A stretch of 64,000 bases of DNA, from contig JAWZYV010014418.1 in assembly GCA_038373885.1 (NCBI GenBank), positions 1,116,001 through 1,180,000 on the forward strand, read 5' to 3'. Positions 22,580 through 32,845 of this stretch are shown in pieces (positions within the stretch are counted from its first letter, which is position 1; the number at the start of each line of letters is the position of its first letter). The position numbers were made by a program, and so were the translations under genes. The notes under the pieces were generated by a model that saw nothing but the letters and a program-made list of their open reading frames with translations, was not told the origin of the DNA and searched no databases. This stretch comes from Cheiracanthium punctorium (Eukaryota > Arthropoda > Arachnida > Araneae > Cheiracanthiidae).

Positions 22580-23345
22580 CCTTTATTGGAAGTTACTAAT
22601 GCCGGCGTAAATGCAAGAGTAATTAGGTGTCTTGAAGAAAAGCTCAGTTCTTCCGTGTACTGGAAAAAATGTCAATTTCGTTTTAATGAACTGCTTTTGC
22701 ATCTCCTTACTGAAGCAGTTGACGGGAAAACATCAGGACCAAGTGAATTTAGTGGATTGATTGGAAAGTACTTCAAGACGTATGCAAATCTTTCTATTTT
22801 TAATTTTCAGGAAGCTGAATTTTAGGTTTCAGTGCGATATTGACTTTGGAGATCTCACCACGAATCAACGTTATTTGTAGGAAATTTGAAAGAAATTATG
22901 TAGGTTATTATCCACAAGAATTGGCAAGTACACCCTGGAAAGCTTTTACATTCCCGTTGATTGATGTTTGCCAATAGCATTCTACGCTTACACGTTAGAA
23001 CAGTTATCCAACGCCATAACTTATTTTGTTAGCCACGCTCTTAATGAAAGTATGTGCATCAATGTGGTTCACAATCAAATGCAACAGTGCTTTTCAGGAT
23101 GGCCGAAGAAATTAGCAATTTTTTTTTATATAGATTTCAATATCTCGTAGATTATTTAAACTATTTTGTAGAAAACGTTGTTCAATAGAACGCATATTTC
23201 CCTGAAGTAGAAAATACGCTCTATGCAATGTTATTTGAGGACAGAAGTTATTATTCAGCTTGCTATTCGGCGAGTCATAAAGGTTGCCGAACGACCATTA
23301 GAAAGTTTCTAATTCCAAAGATATATTTCCAGAGCAGTAACTAGG
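22580..23345 (+). pseudogene. Decayed gene of an uncharacterised repeat-associated protein family
   Basis: Several conserved blocks appear in order, interrupted by stops and frame changes: NAGVNARVIRCLEEKL and NELLLHLLTEAVDGKTSGP up to IGKYF (open 22580-22825); PGKLLHSR, a stop where Trp is expected, then LMFANSILRLHVRT (22931 on); WFTIKCNSAFQDGRRN (23065 on); and NAYFPEVENTLYAMLFEDRSY (to about 23255), followed by an AIRRVIK block and IRKFLIPKIYFQSSN. I recall this arrangement (NELPLRHL, DGKT.GP, SRWLTTANRILRLY, DGARHLW) from unnamed, often multicopy invertebrate proteins. The C-terminal end runs into the right inverted repeat, so the gene belongs to the surrounding transposon. A transposase role is inferred. 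Not functional as it stands. Confidence 0.7.
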
Positions 23346-23951
23346 AAATTAATGCTAACTTTTGAAAAAAAAAGTCTGATTTTTGAGTGAAATAAAACTA
23401 CTTTTTACATATAGGAAGGTATTTACCATATTTACATATGTTTGTATGTATTTTTGCTGAAAAATGTCCGATTTCAGGGGATTTAGGGAAGGCTAAAAAT
23501 TAGTTTTATGTCAGGTGACTTTTTAAAATTGTTTATACTCAAAGGTGTAGTTAAATAACCGCGCGACGTTTGAGACATTATTTATTTTTTTTAATGGAGA
23601 GAATAGGTGATTTTAAAGAATTTTTTCCCTCTAAATTCCAAAATTACTTTTTCATTGGGGGCCTAAGGTATTAAAATGTCATCCAAATTATTGGGGTTTC
23701 ATTATGGCATGAAAATCGCAACTATTGCATATGGTGATCTTTCAATTAAAAAACAAAAATGTTTTTCGCACCAATCTAATAGCCATACACAAATGTCTGC
23801 ATATATGAAACTTTCCGGGGTTTTTCTTTTTTCCCTAGAAGTTCTAGTTCTATCATCTTAATGAAAAAAGACTTAAGTATTATCTTTATCCTGAAAAACT
23901 ATTTAAGGAAAGCCAAAATTTTCATAATTACACTTAAGCATTTATGTAACC

Positions 23952-24274
23952 CAGCGGTTCTCAACCTTTTAACGTCGCCCCCCCCTAACAAAAGCTAACT
24001 TACGGTGGCACGCCCCCCCCCCTCACGTTTTTCAGCATACATTCAGTTTTTTTAATCTTTAACAATGAACATTTAGTCGAATTTTCTACAAAGTAATGTT
24101 ATCAGTAAAGTTTGAAAGAGTATTTTAAGTGAAAATGGATATATTTTTGAGTAAGAATGAGAATAAATAAGAACATGCATCACTACTTGCTCATTGGTTT
24201 TTCTCGTCCCCCCCCCCCTGCAAACGCTCTGCCCCCCCCCTTGGGGGTCGCGCCCCACAGGTTGGGAAATGCTG
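23952..24274. mobile_element. hAT-type MITE with perfect 8-bp TSD
   Basis: A 323-bp element flanked by exact 8-bp duplications ATGTAACC (23944-23951 and 24275-24282). Termini are CAGCGGTTCTCAACC and, on the opposite strand, CAGCATTTCCCAACC, typical hAT ends. The inner flanks are long C tracts with GGGGCGCGACCCC-like segments. No coding capacity, so it must have depended on a transposase elsewhere. The intact duplication indicates a fairly recent insertion. Confidence 0.92.
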
Positions 24275-24282
24275 ATGTAACC

Positions 24283-27200
24283 GTTACTGATAAAGCATAA
24301 CCAATCCTTTTTTGCGTATTACTTCAGTAAAAAATGATGGTTAGCGCTTTTCATTTACTAGCCACGTGCGTGAATTTGGATTTCTGAACAAGGGCCGGGT
24401 GTTTTAATGAGTCTGTTTAAGGGAGGTGTTAAATTCGGTGGTCTTTAACATCATCTATCTCCCTTAACGTCTAAGTTGAGGGCAAATTAAATTTTTAAAA
24501 GTGATTGCCAAATTTTATAAGTTTCAAAAAGTAAGGAAGGTACTTTTATATATCTTAAATACGGATAAGATATGCGTATAGATATATACTCACGTCAGTT
24601 TATTATACGTGTAAAGCGAGAGATTAGAGTACTCATACATAACACACATAAACTCTTCTAAACATTTTTCATATCACGCAAACATTAATAATTCATTATG
24701 CTCTCAAGGTATTTTTCTACTACTCAAAATTCTTGAACACAAACTGTACTAAATTCGGTGCTACTTAATTTTTTTCTTTTTTTCTTTTAATTCTCTCGCT
24801 TCTCTACGTTTACTTGGAACTTTTTTTCTGGGTAAACCCCTTCACCGATCACTTTCTCTAATCCCAGAAAGGTCATTTCTGATCTCTTTTCCGCGGTCTA
24901 AAGCAATAAGTGGACAGAGACATGTGGGTCAGAGGTTTATCTCTGCTGTGGGCGGAAACTGCAACTGATCCTTAGATTCGTGACAAGGACCAATGATCAA
25001 ACAGGAGAAAGAAAACGAAAAGGAAAGAAAAATATTACATGGCTAAAAGTGGAAAGTGTCCACTAGGTTGAAAAGCCGTTTGACGGCTGTAGCCTCAAAA
25101 ATATAAATAAATTTTATACTCCACTGTAACATTTTTCTTATATTTTTTCTCGTATGAAATTTCGAGACTGTGTTGAGTAAAATTGACAGTTCCTCTTCAT
25201 GCTTAGAGTATGAAGTAGTTTTTGTGTACGAAGACGGGAATTACTGTCGATTTTGTTAATGCCATTTTTTCCACATATTTAGTTTTAGAATAAGAAATTG
25301 ATACCTTTAAGCACTGTCATTTCTGTGTACAATTGTTAAAATAGCTCCCTTTTTTTTATTAGTTCTTTTTTTCTGAGTGCAAGTATTTCTATAAACACAG
25401 GAAAAGTTCGTCAGAGTTGGCCACTTTTTGACACATGCTCACAACTTTCGTTTAAAGAAGAATTTTGTGAATCTGAACACATCGTTGGAAAGATTGGAGA
25501 AAAGGAACAACTTTGCTTACACATTGCAAATTTATAAGGCTATTATTTTCTTTTCATTTAATCGGTTTTCACGTTATCGATCTTTGAAAACTGATGCAAT
25601 CTTGTCAACACTCCGAAAAATAAAATGTTCATATTAATCATAGTGGGCCGACCCTCACTGTTTCAATGGGCTAATCATGACGACAAGCGATATTGCTGCA
25701 TCGAGTCTCACAACAACCAGTTTTCCTTTTACTATGATTTCAAATATGAGCTACACAACACATTCACAAAGCTTACCTGGAGATTGCATGTTTTTTGATT
25801 CACTTTCTGATTACTTATTCACTGATACTCAAAAACGTTTTTCGTAATCTACAAGCCATTGGGTGCAGAACGCACGTTTGCTTTCACGCTGTATGTGTGT
25901 AGTGTCACGAAAAGTTCGCTTCCTCTGACAAAAATTTTGCTGCAATATCACATTGGTGGCGCTGGTAACATGGAACTTGAACACACCAGCCCATTCTGAC
26001 TACAGATTAAACTAGATAATTGTTGCAGTGGAGGTAAGGACTCAATTTCTTATCAACTAAGCTGGCAATCTGGTTTTCTGCAAGCTTACTTCGGATGTGG
26101 CTCTAATATGAAACAATCCCCTGCAAAAGTCTCCAAGAATTTCCTAGCTAAACTTTTCTTTCAATCACTTTATCCTACATTATGTTACTGCAGTATATCC
26201 ATATTAAAAAGGGAATGGTAGCCTACTATTTATCTGTTACACTGTTCTTCCTACTTACTAAACTTCACTTTAAAATGTATTTTGAGTCGTATTCTAAGCA
26301 TATTTTTAGCATTATGTGTTATGAATTTAACTACATTCAGATTCAGACTTAACGAACTTTGAGTATGATTAAAAAAAAAAAATCAATTACCTAAATATTG
26401 CTAAATATTTTACATTAAATGCAGATAAAAGTTTTAGATTGATCTTAGATACATATTCGATTTTTTTCCTCCCGAAATTAAATTTTCTACATACTGAAAC
26501 TACAAATAAAAGTTGCATTCTGGAATCGATAAATTTTTGAAGTAACGCTTTAATTTCTGTAGAGAGTTCTTATTTTTAGATTGAGTGTCAAATTTATCCA
26601 GTTTTCCGTGCTACACATATTACAGTTGTTTTCTTGACGTTCCCACAGATAGTGTCAATGGCATGAAAAGCACATTTCTGACTTATAAACGCAAATCGTT
26701 CTTTCTACTGCTCCCCGTGAAAAGGAAATGAATCGTTATTGCATCTTGATATATGACAATTTTGATTTTTTCCCCCCTTCCATTTTACATTTTCCTTATT
26801 GGATATTTATGAAAGAATTGCCATAGAAAGAATTTAAACTAAACCATCTGATACTGTAATAGCCTTTCAACTGTATTTAGCCTTTTTTTTAAGTCTTCTT
26901 TAATGCAATAAATTTTCGTTTATATTATTACGGAATAATTTACAGACCCATATTCAATTTTGAAAAGTAGAAATTTAATTTAAAGTTGTTTTAACATTTT
27001 AGCGTTCACAAGAATTCTGGTGAAGAGAATATGTTTAAAGTAAAATAAAAAGATTTTTGTATTTGTTAAGCCTGAATCATTAACTGTTAAAAAATCTGTT
27101 TCTAGAAAAGCTAAAATAATTTTATTTTGCAGAACAATCCATAATACTATATTCTTAAGGCTTGAAAATGGCGTATTGCATTTAATGCAAAAGTATAAAA

Positions 27201-27565
27201 TAATTTTTTTTTTACATATTGCAAAACTCATATTTCTTTAATTTAATCTGGGAGTCTTCCTTCTGTAGACACTTTTACTTTAAAATAGTCTTCAAATTTC
27301 TATGCTAGCTCAAGATAATCAAATATATTTAAGGCTAATACCAAAAATTCCAGTGTTTTATTGTTTAGGCGCAATGTATGGAATGCTAACCTTTTGCTGA
27401 GTTAGTTGGAATTTTGTATGTTAAATAATATTTAAGAATATTAGAGTATGAGTACTAAATCAAATATGTATACTTTTTATTTTAGTTTTAAATTGTTTTA
27501 ACTTGAACCAGCTTCTAGAACATTTCTGAACTAAGAGTAGGTATGGATAGAATATAAGAACTTGT
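24283..27565. other. Non-coding stretch, partly less AT-rich
   Basis: No gene or mobile element recognised. Segments at about 24830-25040 and 25640-26020 are less AT-rich and show no internal repeats. They could be single-copy host DNA, but nothing identifies a function. Confidence 0.5.
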
Positions 27566-27570
27566 TTTCA

Positions 27571-27770
27571 GCCTCTCTAGCGGCCGAGCGCATAGCGCTC
27601 TCAACTGGTTGACAGAAGGTGCTTGGTTCAAACCCAGGTCGCTTCCGTCGACCAAGCCGTTCGGACTTTTCTGTGGTTTTCTCCGAAACTTAGTGTAAAT
27701 ACGGGTAGGACCGCTTAGAAAGACCCCCCCCCCCACGGAGAGCATCTCCCCCCCCCTTTAGCCTAGATCC
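27571..27770 (+). mobile_element. tRNA-derived SINE, family 2
   Basis: The head has box-A-like TAGCGGCCGAGCGC (27578-27591) and box B GGTTCAAACCC (27625-27635), with a complete T-arm CTTGG-TTCAAAC-CCAGG (27622-27638). A perfect GAGCGC-ATA-GCGCTC hairpin (27586-27600) lies in the D/anticodon part. The body carries TGGTTTTCTCCGAAAC and TAAATACGGGTAGGACC, then C-rich runs. RNA polymerase III would transcribe such an element from the internal boxes. It is not a working tRNA, because the acceptor stem and standard D and anticodon arms are missing. The 3' boundary abuts the next SINE and is approximate. Confidence 0.75.
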
Positions 27771-27995
27771 CTACACTGTTCAAAATATATCTGTAAATTA
27801 ACGGAAAAAGGACTGGCAGCAAAGTTGCCAGAAAATGTCCGTTCTGTTTATTATTATTCCCTTTTCTGGACTTGTAACTTTCCGTTTTACAAAAAATGCG
27901 AAATAAAATAGGTCGGCCATCGCCAGGATCGAACCCTGAGCCTACGTATCTGGAGACGGTTGCTTTAACCACTAGACACCACGACTGGTTTTGGC
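27770..27995 (-). mobile_element. tRNA-derived SINE, family 3
   Basis: On the minus strand the head shows box A TAGTGGTTAAAGC and box B GGTTCGATCC (27926-27935), followed by a body with AAAACGGAAAGTTAC, a GGCA/TGCC mini-hairpin, and an end near the word ACAGTGTAGGG. The cloverleaf is degenerate (T-stem only partly pairs, acceptor limited to about 4 bp), so this is a SINE head rather than a tRNA gene. Body words recur in opposite orientation at about 29145-29330. Confidence 0.65.
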
Positions 27996-28316
27996 TTGGC
28001 CAAAGGGTGAAATAAAGGCTATTTTAGTTTCCTTGCGGGAGAGGAATTCGTGCGTTTCATGATTTAAAATTCGAGATAAAGTGTTGTCCAGTTATTATCA
28101 ACATAGTCAAATTATTGGATTAGCAAGAAATTAATTTCGATTTTCACAAATGTATGTAGTTAGTAAAAACATTTACTCTTTAGCTATTTGTCATATCGGT
28201 TTAGATTTTCAGACAGATTGCTGCAAACACTGAAAATCGGGAAAGAAATACATTGGCTGCTAAAAATATATAAAAATACACCTTGATTTTTCGTTCTCAG
28301 TTTGAAGTAATATTAA

Positions 28317-28936
28317 CCCTTTCCCTGTTTTGCCCGTATGCCGTACGGGCGCGGCTATCAGGCCTTTACTGATTTGCCCGTACGCCGTACTTTCTGATTT
28401 CTATTTGGCTTTCACTGTTTCGCCCGTATCTTTCCTATTTTAAGTAACAAATTATTTGTGTAGATGTTTTGTAAGAAAACAATTAAATTGTAATCGAAAA
28501 TAAAGTAATTGTGCAGGGTTGTTGTGTGTGATTATGGAAACGCTACACTTGGGCGATCTGCCAGGGGGGTGCCTTGGTAGGAGTACTTTCTATGGGGTTC
28601 TAACGCGTATTCACGTTACATCTGGATAAAACCTACCAAAACTTCAGATCATTAGATCGATAGCCGCGCGATGGGACCCGAACTGGGGACCTTCACACTT
28701 CGGCCATCTACCATTTTCAGTGGAATAACCACTGTGGCATGGCGAGGCCAACTTGCAGGGAAAATAGATTATTTTCATTAAAGAAAAAAAGTTGTAATAA
28801 ATGCTTAAAAATATTAGAAATATTAATTTTAATAACATATCTTTACTTAAAAAAGTAAAATGAACAAAAAAATGCAATAAAAAAATGTGACATTTTTGGG
28901 ACCGAATTCTGGAAAAAAAATGAAACTGTTAAGGGG
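28317..28936. mobile_element. Candidate piggyBac-like MITE
   Basis: The left end is TTAA (28313-28316) followed by CCCTTTCCCTGTTTTGCCCG. The right end, reverse-complemented, reads TCAACCCCTTAACAGTTTCA, so the flanking tetramer is TTAA on the left and a one-base variant on the right. CCC-starting ends at TTAA sites are characteristic of piggyBac relatives. Subterminal GCCCGTA-TGCCG-TACGGGC forms a 7-bp hairpin, and the GCCCGTA.GCCGTAC word repeats downstream. No transposase. It contains a nested SINE at 28519-28753, so about 385 bp is its own sequence. Confidence 0.5.
28519..28753 (-). mobile_element. tRNA-derived SINE, family 1, copy B (full length)
   Basis: This 235-bp minus-strand insertion is flanked by TGCAGGG (28512-28518 and 28754-28760). 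It has a complete head with a box-A-like segment (complement of 28729-28739) and box B GTTCGGGTCC (complement of 28674-28683). The core follows (TTTTATCCAGATGTAACGTG, then AATACGCGTTAGAACC), then a CCTACCAAGGCACCCCCC segment and an end GTTTCCATAATCACAC. It is the best reference copy of the family here. Flanking duplications are short, so exact ends are approximate. Confidence 0.85.
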
Positions 28937-29144
28937 TTGATAATAATCACTTAAATTATTTTCTATCCAGTCCTGTACATTTATGAATGTGATTTGAAAT
29001 ACTCTTTTTTATGAAAGGGAATTCTTCTTTAAAAAAGTAATTAATTCTAGTTTAAATTTTAATTACTCATTATAGTTTAATTTTTAATTACTCATGAGAA
29101 TGCGTTTGGTGTCAATATTTTTATCCATCTAAAATGTCCACAAA

Positions 29145-29330
29145 ACTTACAAACTAAACCAAAAACGGAAAGTTACCGTTTTCACAAGAAATTTCCGAAA
29201 GTTGCAATCATTTTTCTTCGTTTAACGGAAAATTACCAATTGTTGGGGAAAGTGGACATTTTCCTGGGAATTAAGGCTGGAATTATCCTGAATTTTCAGA
29301 TTATTTTTAGCAATGTAGTGCAGATAATCG
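29145..29330 (+). repeat. Diverged copy of the family 3 SINE body
   Basis: The reverse complement of this segment repeats words of 27770-27900 in the same order: CACTAC/CACTGT, TAATCTGAAAATT/TATCTGTAAATT, GGAAAATGTCC/AGAAAATGTCC and GTAACTTTCCGTTTT in both. No tRNA-like head is seen. Identity is modest, so the family link is inferred. Confidence 0.5.
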
Positions 29331-31940
29331 GCCGTAATCCCACAAACAAGAACTCGTTATTTTTATCAATGTGATTCGACTCCATCGTGTTTTTTTTTCC
29401 TTCTTGAGGAAAAAAAAAAAAAAAAATATTAAAGTGTTTCAAATAAACATAATTTACACTAAACCAAAATATTTTGTCGTTGAATTACTATTTAAACTTT
29501 TTAACTCATGGGGCTTAGAATATTATTGCTTTGTCATTTTACATAATAGTTTTTTATGCTTATACTTTTTAAATCAGTAATAATTTGATTATTCCTGGAA
29601 AGGATAGACACAATATTCATTTTTTTAAATTAATGATCTCGTCAGAAAAGATTTGTTTTAATGGAAAGAACCTCTAAGACAAATTTTGTTTAGAAGTATA
29701 TGAAACCATAATGATCATTTTATTAGTTGCGGGAGAAACTATGATTAATATCTTGTTATAAACATATTAATCAATTTTTGTAACAAACCCAGTTAAAGAG
29801 GACTTTTCTTCAGAAGAATAATTGCTTTTTGCTTTTTGTTATTTATACCGAGTAAATTGTATCTGGGTTAATTTCCATTCTAATATGATTTGATGCATTG
29901 GTAGGAAAAAAAGTGGAAATATAGATGTGCTCATGCTTGCTAATTATGGGTTAAAAACAAAAAGAAAAATAATAACATAAATACAAGGCAGAAAGTTTTT
30001 TGTTTGTGTTGTGATTTTTTCTATACGATAATCCCGCAAACAATTGAATATTAAAAGTGTTGTGCATCGCAAAAGTAATCATGTTTATAAAATTAGAATT
30101 ATATACTCAAAAACCTTTAAAACTGTGCGTAAAAAACTGTTTCCTCCTCTTTTTTTGTTTGTTTGTTTATCTAATCGCTCCTGAGGCAATGATTATCCAA
30201 GTATTCTTGACGTATACTAATGATGCAGATTTTTAAAAATTAGAATTCTTTCCCTCGTTCGATCTTAATTTTTTTAATTGAAAGCTTATTTCACGCATGA
30301 CCAGTCATTTCATTTGATGTTCTTTCCTTTTTCTCTGGTATTATATCACTTGTTTATTTTGGAAGTCTAATTCAAGAAAGTTGGATTCTCTTGTGTATCG
30401 TTTATTTTATTTATTTTTTATGTATTTATTTTTTCGCTCAAGAAACATCCTAAATGCGTATTTCTGCATTTTCTTTATAAGAAAAACTATATCCAAGGGG
30501 AAAAAAATAAAAATGTTGCTTTCATTTCGAAATTTTTGCCTCACTCCCTTTTTTTTTTGTAGAAGGGAGGGCTGATTTGTTTTCTTGTTGGGTCTTGTAA
30601 TTGGAACGATTTTGGGGTGTTACTTCAGAAATGTTCAGGGATGGCGTGGGAAGGGGGTGCGTAAGATTGTACAGCTCAAAGTAAATTATGCCTGTGGCCA
30701 TAAATCATTTCTCCCGGCATATATTCTGTGAGAATTAATAGGTATTCATGTTGCTCTTGGGTGTTTTCTGACAGGCGTTCAATACCGAATAAAATGCATT
30801 TATTTCAAAATTCGGAATTTTAAAAAAAACTTTGAATGTTTCAAACAAATTGTCTTTGCTCCTATGTGTGATGTTTTCAGTTATATATATGGGGATGGAT
30901 CTTATAAATTATATTTTCCCGTACACGAAAACAAAGTGTGAAGTTCGTTGGTTGTTGTGTTTAAGTATATATAAAAGCTTTATTTTCTGATTGCTTTGAT
31001 TGGCTTTTAGATACTGAAATGAAGTGTAATTAAACTCCGTAAAAGCGCGATGTGTGGGGATGGATTCGAGGCGAGACGAGACGGAACGAAACAAATATAG
31101 GACTTGTTATGAGAAGCGAGACAGACCTATTTTCCATTTCTACATGCTGATTTTGCGAGACGAGACAAAGCTCAGCAGTTACTATGCAAAAGCAAACAGC
31201 TCGCAGCTATTTCTCGATGTTATATCTTTTCTTATGTTTAGCTAAATATGTAGAGAAGTTTATAAAAAGAAGAGAGGCTGGCCATTTGAATTAAACATTT
31301 TCTGAGAAGAAAATAATTTCTGCAAAATTAATTAAAACGTGCTATTCTATTCTCGTTGTTTATCCTCTCTTATATTTAAAAAACAAAAGTTTTAAGAAAA
31401 CTAAAAAAAAATTAAAAATTAAAAATAAAACCTTTGAACTGTACTATTTGTATTTAGCAATTTATGTATTGAACTTTCATTTTAATGAAGCATTCTTTAT
31501 GATCACTTTAGTGTCTTTAAAAATGCCTGACACGAATCTCTCTCTCTCTCTCTTTCTGCAATAAAAAAATATCATTTTCCCAGACCTAATATTAAATTGC
31601 TCAGTGGCTGAAAGCATCAGTACACAGTTCAGCAAGTTTCTTTTTATACCTGAAACACGTATTCCAATCCCATAAATGCAAATAACATTGATTCAAGGTG
31701 CGATATCAAAATGCTTTACTCCCAGCAACCCTTGAAGAGAAGATTGCATATAATGTAATGTACACTTCCAATTTACATATTAGTTTAATTAGAACAGTAG
31801 GTCAGTATTTTGTTGCATAATGGACAATTGCATTGGAATGGAATTGTTGGAATTTACAGTATTCCAGAACGTTAATTCACTGTAATTTCTCAGGTGTATC
31901 TGTTATTTTAGTCGCATATACATACCACACGCATAGCATA
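29331..31940. other. AT-rich non-coding stretch
   Basis: No gene recognised. A small cluster of GAGACGAGACG words lies at 31070-31160, and a (TC)n tract at about 31537-31555. Confidence 0.6.
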
Positions 31941-31942
31941 TA

Positions 31943-32843
31943 CATTGGCGAGCCAAAACATTATGAGCACCTCAAAATTTTTAATGAACTCGACTGGATA
32001 ACACGGAGAACTCGTAATTAAGTGGGAATGGTATTTAACTGTTGCTGGAGAAGGTAAGGAATCATTCTTGCGCTTACGGTTGAGATTGATGGAAAGGCTG
32101 TTAATCTAAGCGAATTTGACAGAGAGCAGATTGTAATGGCTCAAGATTGTAATGGGAAGACTCCGAACGAGTATCTTCGAAATTACACGACTGGTCGGTT
32201 GTTCACGATATGCCGTTGTTAGTATTTATAAAAAGTGGATTAATGACGGTGAAACCAGCAGTAGACGCCAAGATGTTGGGCGTCCATGCACCATCAAAGA
32301 AAAAGGACGTCGGAGACTGTCCCGCCAAGTACAGTAAAATCGGCGGCAGACAGTGGCTCAGCTGACACCTCAATACAATGCAGGTCCAAGTACAAGTGTT
32401 TTGGAATAGACAATTCAGCGGACACTTGGATGTAGGATTCAGGAGCAGACGTCCCACTCGTGTGCATCTGCTCACCAAGCGTCATTGTCAACTATGCTTT
32501 CAGTGAGCACTGGAACAACGAAACTCGACCATGAATATGTGGAAGAGAGTTGCCTGGTCGGATGAATCCCAGTTTCTCCTTCATCATGTCGATAGTCGTT
32601 TCCGCCGAGAAGGTACGCCGCCCTCCAGGAGAACAGCTGCTGTCCTCTCTCTGGCAGCTCAAACACCATCATGTTCCAATATCTCGACTTTGTGTGACTG
32701 CTGCTTAAATATTTTGTAAAACCTGTCTCCAGTTATTTACCAAGAACTCTGGCATCCATGCCCAGGCATGTAACTGATTTGAAGGCCGAAAGAGGCGCAA
32801 CGCGTTATTGAATAGGTGGTCATAATGTTCTGGCTCTTCAGTG
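31943..32843 (+). mobile_element. Internally deleted Tc1-like element
   Basis: The element is bounded by TA (31941-31942 and 32844-32845). Terminal repeats, counted with the TA, match at 27 of 32 positions; the inner part reads GAGCCAAAACATTATGA on the left and GAGCCAGAACATTATGA on the right. At 901 bp it is shorter than a full element, and its transposase is broken. It belongs to a different Tc1-like family from the element at 4227-5731, with unrelated terminal repeats. Confidence 0.9.
32082..32811 (+). pseudogene. Broken Tc1-like transposase
   Basis: Recognisable pieces occur in order in different frames: NLSEFDREQIVMAQ (from 32103), then after a frameshift the helix-turn-helix ITRLVGCSRYAVVSIYKKW and a VGRPCT motif in the GRPR position. 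Next come RPTRVHLLTKRH, a stop, MNMWKRVAWSDESQFLLHHVD with the first catalytic Asp, and finally SMPRHVTDLKAERGATRY and its stop (32755-32811). Everything between about 32700 and 32755, including the second Asp and the Glu of the triad, is missing, so the protein could not catalyse transposition. Confidence 0.88.
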
Positions 32844-32845
32844 TA

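Larger units (their letters stand above)
21211..23778 (+). mobile_element. DNA transposon with about 480-490-bp inverted repeats
   Basis: The left arm (21211-21690) matches the reverse complement of the right arm (23290-23778) over almost its whole length, clearly diverged. Shared words include TGGTGCGA at the tips, TTTATTTCACTCAAAAAT, CTCTGGAAAT and GAAACTTTCTAATG. Termini read TAGGGTGGTGCGA and TAGATTGGTGCGA. Flanking 8-mers ATAGATAT (21203-21210) and ATAGCCAT (23779-23786) agree at 6 of 8 positions and may be a decayed 8-bp target duplication, which with TAGGG-type ends would suit hAT-like elements; arms this long are unusual for hAT. The interior holds a decayed gene and a later SINE insertion. 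Confidence 0.8.

Noticed and set aside
25765..25785. Minus-strand donor CCAG|GTAAGC
   Set aside because: No open coding segment or acceptor precedes it on that strand.
26021..26045. 5-nt microexon, TTGTTGCAG then TGGAG then GTAAGGA
   Set aside because: The pyrimidine tract is weak and a 5-nt exon cannot be supported without transcript data.
27571..27650. Possible functional tRNA gene on the plus strand
   Set aside because: Only the T-arm is intact. The D and anticodon parts form a different hairpin, and no acceptor stem closes the molecule.
27902..27992. Possible functional tRNA gene on the minus strand
   Set aside because: Box A and box B are good, but the T-stem and acceptor do not pair properly and a SINE body follows, so it is a SINE head.
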